Shown here: piece by piece, positions 1 to 5,519 of the stretch
Numbering within the stretch: position 1 is the first letter of the stretch
Layout: each line of letters begins with the position of its first letter
Assembly (NCBI GenBank): GCA_964561825.1
Contig: CAZLSB010000243.1
Coordinates: 1 to 6,144 of the forward strand
Direction: 5' to 3'
Source of the DNA: JADKFD01 sp964561825
GTDB taxonomy: Bacteria > Pseudomonadota > Gammaproteobacteria > Xanthomonadales > SZUA-5
Length of the DNA stretch: 6,144 nt
The notes under the pieces: generated by a model
The model's input: the letters and a program-made list of their open reading frames with translations, nothing else
Database searches by the model: none
What the model was told of the DNA's origin: nothing
Position numbers and translations under genes: made by a program

Positions 1-147
1 CCCGTGGGCTCCCGTGTACGCTGCCTGAAAAGGGCGTTTGAATTTCCTATACTCGCGCGCAACGCATTTGAGGCAGCCACTAAGTTAAAAGCTAGCGATG
101 CGATGGAACAACTGGATATTGATGCCGCCGAAGCTGAACTTGAATAA
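1..147 (+). CDS. C-terminal end of an unidentified protein (5' truncated by window edge)
   Basis: Frame 1 is open from the window edge to a TAA at 145-147, giving 48 codons. The tail is acidic and helix-like, ending in AEAELE, with KRAFEF near the middle. The usual order lpxA-lpxB-rnhB would put lpxA here, but I do not see the typical LpxA C-terminal pattern (GLKRRGF followed by a tyrosine-rich helix), so I give no name. An 84-nt gap separates it from lpxB, looser than a normal lpxA-lpxB junction. A promoter-like sequence lies inside it (25-53). The frame could therefore be a chance opening, or the degenerate end of a gene. Real coding status is uncertain. Confidence 0.3.
   Translation, partial: PVGSRVRCLKRAFEFPILARNAFEAATKLKASDAMEQLDIDAAEAELE
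25..53 (+). promoter_or_regulatory. possible sigma70-type promoter upstream of lpxB
   Basis: CTGAAA (25-30; 4 of 6 match to TTGACA) and TATACT (48-53; 5 of 6 match to TATAAT) are separated by exactly 17 bases. Transcription would begin near position 60 and give lpxB-rnhB their own leader of about 170 nt. This is motif matching only. Such matches arise by chance, and the site lies within a possible reading frame. Confidence 0.25.
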
Positions 148-231
148 GCCTACGCGTACAAATACGGCAAAGCTTGCCGATGCGCGACACGGCGATCAAG
201 GCAGTTTGATTTTCATTGCTAGGCATTATTA

Positions 232-1398
232 ATGCGCTTCGTTTTAGTTGCCGGCGAAGCCTCTGACGACGCATTGGGCGCCGGCCTAATTGAGGCATTG
301 CGGCTGCGCTATCCGCATGCACAGTATTTCGGCGTTGGTGGGCCCTTAATGGCTCAAGCTGGACTGGTGCAATGGTTTGCTAGCGACGAACTAGCAGTTA
401 TGGGCTTATTTGAAGTGCTCAGGCACCTGCCACGCTTACTCAGAAGGCGCGCGCAAGTGCTGCGTCAGACTCTGGATTTGCACCCGACTGCGTTTATCGG
501 CATTGATGCCCCCGACTTCAATTTGGCGATCGAGCGCAAATTGAAAGCGCGCGGCATCTGCACCGTGCACTATGTCAGCCCTTCGATTTGGGCATGGCGC
601 TCTGCCCGCGCGGCAAAAATTGGCCTGAGCACGGATTTGGTGCTGTGTTTGTTTCCTTTTGAGCCCGCACTGTATGCCCAATATGGCGTGCACGCGGTTT
701 TTGTTGGCCATCCACTGGCCGACCAGTTCCCGCTTGAACCGGCGCCAAAATTTGCCCGAATCGCGCTGGGTTTGCCGCTCAACACACCTATTTTGGCGCT
801 ACTTCCGGGGTCGCGCTTGAGTGAAATCAAGCAATTGGGTAAAGATTTTTTAGACGCCGGTGCACTGCTGAAAAAGGCTATACCGCGGCTTACTGTAATT
901 GCACCCATGGCAAACGCACGCGCACGCGCACGCGCGGAGCTTGAGGCGCAAATGACGCCTGCGCATTCGCTGTTGCTATTTGACGGGCAAGCGCAGCTAG
1001 TTTTACAGGCCAGCGACGCGGTCGTTGTGGCCTCCGGCACTGCCGCATTGGAAGCGGCACTCGCGCGCAAACCCATGCTGGTGGCGTATCGGCTGAATGC
1101 CATCAGCTACTGGCTGGCGCGCAAACTCGGCTTACTTAAAGCGAAATACTTCTCGCTGCCGAATAAACTCGCCGAACGCGCGCTAGTGCCGGAATTGGAG
1201 CAGCACTGGGTAACGCCACACGCCATTGCACTAGCAATTGCGCCGGCATTGACCGATGGTGCGACGCCTGAACTCTTGAACGCCTACCACGCCATCCATT
1301 TAAGCCTTCGGTGTAACGCCAGCGAAAGCGCGGCGCGCGCGATTGCGCAACTATTAGCACACGACGCGCATCTCAAGCTTGACCACACGCGTGACTAA
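232..1398 (+). CDS. lpxB: Lipid-A-disaccharide synthase LpxB
   Basis: This is the GT19-family glycosyltransferase that joins UDP-2,3-diacylglucosamine and lipid X to form the tetra-acylated disaccharide 1-phosphate of lipid A, acting at the inner face of the cytoplasmic membrane. Its 388 aa match the family length (E. coli about 382). Family blocks seen in order are AGEASDD (7-13), ELAVMG, GIDAPDFN with D92 and D95, HYVSPSIWAWR (113-123), TDLVL, LLPGSR (190-195), ASGTAALE (267-274), YFSLPN and the C-terminal RCNASE. The ATG at 232 follows an in-frame stop at 220-222 and is preceded only by a weak TAGG Shine-Dalgarno. One oddity is the N-terminal GExSGD block, which reads GEASDD, so the usual glycine is Asp12. 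A CGCACG hexamer repeat at 915-932 encodes alternating Ala-Arg. rnhB overlaps the 3' end. Confidence 0.97.
   Translation: MRFVLVAGEASDDALGAGLIEALRLRYPHAQYFGVGGPLMAQAGLVQWFASDELAVMGLFEVLRHLPRLLRRRAQVLRQTLDLHPTAFIGIDAPDFNLAIERKLKARGICTVHYVSPSIWAWRSARAAKIGLSTDLVLCLFPFEPALYAQYGVHAVFVGHPLADQFPLEPAPKFARIALGLPLNTPILALLPGSRLSEIKQLGKDFLDAGALLKKAIPRLTVIAPMANARARARAELEAQMTPAHSLLLFDGQAQLVLQASDAVVVASGTAALEAALARKPMLVAYRLNAISYWLARKLGLLKAKYFSLPNKLAERALVPELEQHWVTPHAIALAIAPALTDGATPELLNAYHAIHLSLRCNASESAARAIAQLLAHDAHLKLDHTRD
915..932 (+). repeat. tandem hexamer CGCACG x3 inside lpxB
   Basis: Three perfect CGCACG units are followed by CGCG. In the lpxB frame they encode alternating Ala and Arg (ARARAR). The 6-bp unit keeps the frame, so slippage would change protein length by two residues rather than switch the gene off. 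Confidence 0.7.
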
Positions 1399-1987
1399 AG
1401 CCGAAGCATTGATTGCGGGCGTTGATGAAGCTGGGCGCGGTCCGCTGGCCGGGCCGTTACTGTGCGCGGCGGTAATCTTGCACCCGGATCGCCCAATAAT
1501 CGGTTTGCGTGATTCCAAGCAGCTTAAAGCCCATGAGCGCGAGGCTTTGCGCAGCGAAATTTTAGCCAAAGCGTGGGCCTATGCCATCATCGAAATAAGT
1601 CACAGCGAAGTGGATCGGCGCAATATTTTTCAAGCAACCATGGAAGGCATGCGCCGCGCAATCGCAGCATTAAATCCAGCGCCTAGCAGCGCGCTTATTG
1701 ACGGCAATAAGGTTCCATCTGGCCTAATCTGCCAAGCACGGGCAATCGTCAAAGGCGACCAGCTTGAGGCCTGTATTTCAGCGGCCTCGATTTTGGCAAA
1801 AACCACGCGCGACGCGTTGATACAAGAACACGCAAAAACCTATCCGGGCTATGGTTTTGAGATCCACAAAGGCTACCCGACACCCGCGCATCTGGCTGCA
1901 CTCAACGCACTCGGTGCCTGCGCCATCCACCGGCACAGCTACGCGCCGGTGCGCAAGGTTTTGCTGATGCAGGCGGAGTTGTTCTGA
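1391..1987 (+). CDS. rnhB: Ribonuclease HII
   Basis: RNase HII cuts the RNA strand of RNA-DNA hybrids and starts ribonucleotide excision repair by nicking 5' of single ribonucleotides in DNA; it needs Mg2+ or Mn2+. From the GTG at 1391 it is 198 aa, the usual bacterial length. The hallmark AGVDEAGRGPLAGP gives D12 and E13. Further blocks are RDSKQL, LIDGNKVP with D104, VKGD, SAASILAKTTRD with D141, and HKGYPTPAHL. The four acidic catalytic residues are therefore all present. The start is uncertain: GTG 1391 overlaps the lpxB stop by 8 nt, while a TTG at 1379 would add four residues; neither has a clear Shine-Dalgarno. I prefer GTG because it is the more common start and leaves a short N-terminus before GVDE. 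Overlap with lpxB points to co-transcription and translational coupling. Confidence 0.97.
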   Translation: MTKAEALIAGVDEAGRGPLAGPLLCAAVILHPDRPIIGLRDSKQLKAHEREALRSEILAKAWAYAIIEISHSEVDRRNIFQATMEGMRRAIAALNPAPSSALIDGNKVPSGLICQARAIVKGDQLEACISAASILAKTTRDALIQEHAKTYPGYGFEIHKGYPTPAHLAALNALGACAIHRHSYAPVRKVLLMQAELF

Positions 1988-1997
1988 AGCTGATGTA

Positions 1998-2013
1998 GGT
2001 TCCGGGCGGAGCC
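1998..2013 (+). terminator. short GC-rich hairpin just after rnhB (no U-tract)
   Basis: GGTTCC-GGGC-GGAGCC forms a 6-bp stem (one G-T wobble) with a 4-nt loop, starting 11 nt after the rnhB stop. No run of T follows, so it is not a canonical intrinsic terminator. It could be a 3'-end stabilising hairpin, a weak attenuator, or part of the repeat cluster at 1998-2051. Confidence 0.3.
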
Positions 2014-2020
2014 GAAGATG

Positions 2021-2051
2021 CACCTAGCATTGCGCAGGTGTCGTCGGACAC
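2021..2051 (+). promoter_or_regulatory. two overlapping inverted repeats upstream of the ATPase gene
   Basis: The first repeat is CACCT (2021-2025) with AGGTG (2036-2040), and it has an inner GCA/TGC pair. The second is GTGTC (2038-2042), a GTCG loop, then GACAC (2047-2051), with perfect 5-bp arms. They share 2038-2040, so as RNA only one could form at a time; as DNA they could be operator half-sites. The function is not known, and I could not identify a convincing promoter between here and the ATPase start. Confidence 0.3.
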
Positions 2052-2086
2052 TGGTATCGTCAGTTCCCACGCCCTTTTTAATATAC

Positions 2087-2091
2087 AAGGA
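2087..2091 (+). promoter_or_regulatory. ribosome binding site of the ATPase gene
   Basis: AAGGA lies 8 nt before the ATG at 2100. It supports that start, and the first residues (MLKTLHIRQF) form the expected first beta-strand of an SMC/RecF-like ATPase. Confidence 0.7.
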
Positions 2092-2099
2092 TCAACAAC

Positions 2100-3239
2100 A
2101 TGCTGAAAACTTTGCACATCCGACAATTTACCGTCTTTCAGGATGCCCGCTTTGAATTTTCGGACGGGCTGAATGTCATCGTGGGCGATAACGGAACGGG
2201 CAAGACGCATGTTTTAAAGCTGGGATATCTGTTTTGCCGCATATGGACGGACCTGACTGCTAAACGACTGCGAGTGAACGCGCAACGGGCAGAATCGTAC
2301 CTCGATGAACGATTGGCGGGATTGTTTCGCGTTTCCGAATTAGGTGGGCTGGTGCGAAATGCGCATAAGAGCGGCGCACGATTAGTCGCGGAAGTGGGTG
2401 GGCATATTCCTACGGTGCAGATTCGCATGGCTAGTGACCCACCCTTCAAGTCACCTGGCTTGCAGGAAAACATGCAATGGGACATTCAAATTCAGCGCAC
2501 CAAGGATGCAGCAGGTACGCTGACAGCAAAAATTGTGGCGGACGTTGTGCCCGATAATGCCGCTGTCAATGCTTTTATGCCTCAACAGATATTTATTCCC
2601 AGCAAAGAAATAGTGTCGTTGTTCAAGGGTTTGATTGGTTTGTTTGACAAATACCGTGAATTTCCCTTGGACGAAACTTATCTGGATCTTGCAAAAGCCA
2701 TGTCGACGCTGGAGCTACGTGTAGCGTCACCTTTGTTTTCCAAGGTGATGCTACGTATTCAGACGCTTTTGGGCGGAGATCTGAAGTTGGACAATGCTGA
2801 GCTGGTGTTTGAACACGCCGATGGTTCGCGGCTGGAGTCCCAACTCATGGCAGAAGGGCATCGCAAACTGGCGATGCTGATTTACCTGCTGCGCTATGGT
2901 GTCATTGAGCGCGGCAGCACAATTTTTTGGGATGAACCAGAGGCCAATCTGAACCCATCCGCAGTGAAATTACTGGCCGAGGCGCTTTTTGAGTTGACGG
3001 GACTAGGTGTGCAGGTGATTTTGGCCACGCACAGCCTGTTTTTACTGCGGGAGTTTGAGATTCTGCAAATGAAGACGAATGCGCCTGACGATCCCAAACC
3101 GAAGTATTTTGGCCTAGACATGCAACGCGGCCAGGTAGTTGTAAGCCAAGGCGACGCTATTGCCGACATCGAGCCACTGGTGCTACTGGATGAAAACTTG
3201 CAGCAAAGCGACCGCTACCTTGAGGCCGACAAGGTATGA
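2100..3239 (+). CDS. AAA/ABC-type ATPase (SMC/RecF/OLD-like), first gene of an ATPase-nuclease module
   Basis: This is a 379-aa cytoplasmic P-loop ATPase with ABC-type head motifs. Walker A is GDNGTGKT (29-36). A signature-like AEGHRKLA lies at 251-258. Walker B is TIFWDEPEANLNP, with D278 and catalytic E279. The His switch is ATHS, with H311. The order and spacing match the AAA_21/AAA_15 group of overcoming-lysogenization-defect (OLD)-like ATPases. There is no long coiled coil, and no Toprim domain is fused at the C-terminus, unlike GajA/OLD. The middle (about 150-220) includes QQIFIPSKEI, likely a lid or insertion region. The C-terminus (LLDENLQQSDRYLE) resembles, from memory, a widespread uncharacterised proteobacterial family. 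It overlaps the next gene by 4 nt (ATGA), so the two products are probably made in fixed ratio and work together. The ATPase fold is certain; a defence or DNA-processing role is inferred. Confidence 0.9.
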   Translation: MLKTLHIRQFTVFQDARFEFSDGLNVIVGDNGTGKTHVLKLGYLFCRIWTDLTAKRLRVNAQRAESYLDERLAGLFRVSELGGLVRNAHKSGARLVAEVGGHIPTVQIRMASDPPFKSPGLQENMQWDIQIQRTKDAAGTLTAKIVADVVPDNAAVNAFMPQQIFIPSKEIVSLFKGLIGLFDKYREFPLDETYLDLAKAMSTLELRVASPLFSKVMLRIQTLLGGDLKLDNAELVFEHADGSRLESQLMAEGHRKLAMLIYLLRYGVIERGSTIFWDEPEANLNPSAVKLLAEALFELTGLGVQVILATHSLFLLREFEILQMKTNAPDDPKPKYFGLDMQRGQVVVSQGDAIADIEPLVLLDENLQQSDRYLEADKV

Positions 3240-3754
3240 GCCAAACTGCTGACGTAGATGGCCAGCGTCTAACCATGCCCGACGGCTGGTGGATATGGAA
3301 ATACGACGATTCAACGTTTCATCGCAATCAGTTTCAAGGTTTTGCAGGCGGCTCCAAGGCTGTAGATGCAGTCGCTTTGTCAAGTGACGGCACGCTGTGG
3401 CTGATCGAAGTCAAGGACTATCGGCAGCACCGGCGCACTAAGCCTAGCAGTGTGTTTGCCGAGGTAGCCGCGAAAGTGCGCGCGACGCTGGCAGGTCTGG
3501 CCGTGGCGCGAACCAAGGCCAACGACCTGGACGAACGGAACTTGGCGGCACAGGCAATGCAATGTTTAAACCTGCGTGTAGCGCTGCAACTGACGCAGCC
3601 GAATCGACCGTCGCGATTGTTTCCGCAAGTGATTGATCCGCAGGATGCACGGGATAAAATGCGGCGGGAACTGCGTGCGGTAGATGCCCATCCTTTGTGT
3701 ATGTCCAGTGCGACCCAGATTGCAAACGCCCCGTGGCAAACTGAAACGTTATGA
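3236..3754 (+). CDS. small PD-(D/E)XK nuclease-like protein partnered with the ATPase
   Basis: This 172-aa protein has no signal peptide or membrane segment. VDAVALSSDGTLWLIEVKDYR contains D44, then E58-V59-K60 on a hydrophobic strand. This is the D-x(n)-E-x-K core of the PD-(D/E)XK fold shared by restriction enzymes, Holliday-junction resolvases and many defence nucleases. A basic RRTKPS patch follows (66-71), then a helical stretch (VAAKVRATLAGLAVAR) and a C-terminal PW-containing tail. The ATG overlaps the ATPase stop (ATGA), with a GAGG at 3222-3225 about 10 nt upstream. No target-recognition domain is seen, so any nuclease activity probably depends on the ATPase. From memory, similar proteins follow similar ATPases in other proteobacteria as 'hypothetical protein'. 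Nuclease activity is inferred from the motif only; a structural or inactive PD-(D/E)XK-fold protein is possible. Confidence 0.8.
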   Translation: MSQTADVDGQRLTMPDGWWIWKYDDSTFHRNQFQGFAGGSKAVDAVALSSDGTLWLIEVKDYRQHRRTKPSSVFAEVAAKVRATLAGLAVARTKANDLDERNLAAQAMQCLNLRVALQLTQPNRPSRLFPQVIDPQDARDKMRRELRAVDAHPLCMSSATQIANAPWQTETL

Positions 3755-3761
3755 GGTTGCG

Positions 3762-3860
3762 ATGGCAAAAAAATTAGGCGTGTCAATGCAACCCGCCAGA
3801 GCGCTTGAGAAATTCCTCAGCATGAAATCGACGCCAGGCAAATCAAGAAGCAATTGCTGA
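3762..3860 (+). CDS. possible 32-aa small protein or gene remnant after the nuclease-like gene
   Basis: An ATG at 3762, 7 nt after the nuclease-like gene's stop, opens 32 codons ending in TGA at 3858-3860. A GAGG at 3753-3756 overlaps that stop codon and sits 5 nt before the ATG, a plausible coupled ribosome binding site. The peptide is basic and begins MAKKLGVSMQPARALEKF; I do not recognise it. It could be a third small component of the module, the start of a decayed gene, or chance. No frameshift restores a convincing longer product before the convergent gene. Confidence 0.3.
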   Translation: MAKKLGVSMQPARALEKFLSMKSTPGKSRSNC

Positions 3861-3864
3861 CCTG

Positions 3865-3895
3865 CGCGACGGTTAGACCTCACTTCATAGTCGCG
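3865..3895. terminator. weak inverted repeat between convergent genes
   Basis: CGCGAC (3865-3870) and GTCGCG (3890-3895) are perfect 6-bp arms around a 19-nt loop. They lie between the + strand module and the stop of the - strand gene. No T-run flanks either side, so bidirectional termination is only a guess. No other terminator was found in the 144-nt gap between 3754 and 3899. Confidence 0.2.
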
Positions 3896-3898
3896 TAA

Positions 3899-5506
3899 CT
3901 ATCGACAGGCTCCTAACATTATCGGTGTCGCTTGATCCTCAAAACCACTGCTAAATATCGCTTCACCCAGCGCGGGTGCAAACTCACTGGTATTACCCTC
4001 AGCGTCAACTGCGGTGTCAGTCAGCGGCAAATAACTGCCTAAACTGGCGATGTCCAAGCCCAACAACTGCTGTGCCTGGGCTGTGCTAATCGTGGTGCTG
4101 GTAATCAGTGCATCACTGCCGCCACCGCAGGCCGCGCGGTAAAAATTCACCGTGATCGGGTAGGTGGCGTTCGCCGTGGCGGTATCCACGCGATAGCCAA
4201 GCATCGTTGAACCCGCGCTAGGCAGCGTTAGTTCAGGGAAATTTTGTAGGCGATTAGCACCTTCATCAGCATCATTTGCATCATTGATTGTGCTGCCAGT
4301 GCCGTTGCCAACAGCGTTATCAAAGGCCGGACCTTGATTGCCGCGATATCGATTGAGTGGCGTTTGCTGCCCATTGCAACCGAATACCGCCACCCCCGAA
4401 CTGACGCTATACGCAATCAAATTAGCTTCGCCAGGTGCGGTGCCACCTAGGGTTAGTGCGCAACCTATACCGGATATTTCGATCGTTGAGCCGCGGTGTT
4501 GAAGATCATTGCCGAGCGCACGTATTCCGCTGACATCGGTGCCAAAGTAGTTTCCTAATACTTGTGTGTTGGCAAAAACGCCTGGATTATTCGACGTGCG
4601 AAACAGCATCGCCTGCCCACTGTGGCCGGAAAACACATTGCGCGCGTTTGCGTCGGCGCCGCCAATCAGCGTATTCCCGAAGCGAAACGTCAGCAGTCCA
4701 AAGGAATTGCCGATTACCGCCGTACCTGCGGCATTAGTGCCGACTAAATTGCCCTGGATTCTGACGGAAGGCAGCGCATTGCCACTGGTGCTCATAGCGA
4801 AATTTAAGCCACTGAGCAAATTGCGCATAGCCGGCGCGGTGCCGCCGATAACGTAATTACCATTGCCACCAAAGCCAATGCCATTGGTTATCGGCTGCGT
4901 GCCGCTGAGCAGCTGCGCGCTGTTGCCAGTAACCTTGGTGCCTAAATAACAGCCTTCGATGCGATGCGCACCCGCGCCGCTTAGAAACACCTGCGCATCA
5001 CGATAGCCGTTAATCACTAGGCCGCGCAGCACACTGGCGCTATCGCCAATGAGCTGAAATGCGAAGTTGGCATTGCCTAGTGGATTGGTGCCACGAATCT
5101 CGATTTTCAACGCGCCATTTAAGCCACCCTGAGCGGGCGAGTTGCTATTCGCGTTGGCCCCAGGCTGCGTGCTGCCGTCAATCAGCACCGACGCAACCGC
5201 GCTGGGCAATAGCGCGCCATCCGGCACACTGATGCGCCAGTGCTGCGTTGGCGCCTGAAAGCCTGCATCGGACTGCGGAATGTTGAATACGATATCGTCT
5301 GCGGCAGGCGTGGCGTTAGCCGCAGTCAGCGCACCGCGCAGCGAGCAATCATTCGCCATCCCGACATCACAGGCGCTCAAACTGGTGTCGCTAGTGGTAT
5401 CAACGACAAAAGCCGCTGCGATGCTGGTTGACACATGCATCGCAAGCGCTAGGCCGAATATTGGGATACCCAAGGTCGCAAACTTATAGCCGCATTCGAT
5501 TTTCAT
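3899..5506 (-). CDS. secreted CSLREA-domain, parallel beta-helix repeat protein
   Basis: This 535-aa exported protein has a signal peptide at about 1-32: basic Lys2 and Lys8, a hydrophobic core at 10-22, and AAA before Phe33. Residues 33-75 form a CSLREA domain (FVVDTTSDT, then CSLRGAL at 54-60, then TAAN). Residues about 180-366 carry parallel beta-helix repeats of about 66 residues. The repeated GCYLGT / GNLVGT / GNYFGT blocks end in GT at 189-190, 256-257 and 322-323. They alternate with IGG or LGG turns at 220, 281 and 353. NDANDADEGANRLQNFPEL (408-426) leads into an Ig-like C-terminal domain ending DAEGNTSEFAPA. The tail has IFSSGFE at 517-523, then 12 more residues. The family is extracellular or surface-associated in function; the substrate is unknown. 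It follows the upstream gene by 11 nt with a strong Shine-Dalgarno, so it is in the same operon. Confidence 0.88.
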   Translation of the reverse strand: MKIECGYKFATLGIPIFGLALAMHVSTSIAAAFVVDTTSDTSLSACDVGMANDCSLRGALTAANATPAADDIVFNIPQSDAGFQAPTQHWRISVPDGALLPSAVASVLIDGSTQPGANANSNSPAQGGLNGALKIEIRGTNPLGNANFAFQLIGDSASVLRGLVINGYRDAQVFLSGAGAHRIEGCYLGTKVTGNSAQLLSGTQPITNGIGFGGNGNYVIGGTAPAMRNLLSGLNFAMSTSGNALPSVRIQGNLVGTNAAGTAVIGNSFGLLTFRFGNTLIGGADANARNVFSGHSGQAMLFRTSNNPGVFANTQVLGNYFGTDVSGIRALGNDLQHRGSTIEISGIGCALTLGGTAPGEANLIAYSVSSGVAVFGCNGQQTPLNRYRGNQGPAFDNAVGNGTGSTINDANDADEGANRLQNFPELTLPSAGSTMLGYRVDTATANATYPITVNFYRAACGGGSDALITSTTISTAQAQQLLGLDIASLGSYLPLTDTAVDAEGNTSEFAPALGEAIFSSGFEDQATPIMLGACR

Positions 5507-5510
5507 GATT

Positions 5511-5519
5511 GCACCTCCT
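5511..5519 (-). promoter_or_regulatory. near-consensus Shine-Dalgarno overlapping the upstream stop codon
   Basis: Read on the - strand, the junction is TAGGAGGTGCAATCATG. AGGAGGTG is an 8-nt match to the anti-Shine-Dalgarno and starts within the TAG stop of the upstream gene. The AGGAGG core sits 7 nt before the ATG at 5506. This fixes the start of the 535-aa protein and argues for translational coupling or efficient re-initiation. Confidence 0.85.

Noticed and set aside
98..232. 44-codon frame on the + strand ending in TAATG overlap with lpxB start
   Set aside because: The stop/start overlap looks operon-like, but the product resembles nothing, there is no Shine-Dalgarno before either ATG (98 or 122), and it overlaps the other open frame. 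Probably chance.
570..1103. 177-codon - strand frame opposite lpxB
   Set aside because: It is Ala/Ser/Arg-rich with no family motifs and lies entirely antisense to a strongly recognised LpxB. It is a GC-driven shadow.
2075..2086. AT-rich TTTTTAATATAC as a -10 promoter element for the ATPase gene
   Set aside because: TTTAAT fits a -10, but transcription would start at or inside the ribosome binding site at 2087-2091, and no -35 lies at the proper distance.
3418..3786. overlapping - strand frames (up to 122 codons) opposite the nuclease-like gene
   Set aside because: They are antisense to a frame with a clear D..ExK motif and an ATGA overlap, and they show no recognisable protein features.
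4180..5040. recurring short similar segments in the - strand secreted gene considered as a DNA repeat array
   Set aside because: They reflect degenerate protein-level beta-helix repeats of about 66 residues; the DNA is not repeated closely enough for a CRISPR or tandem array.
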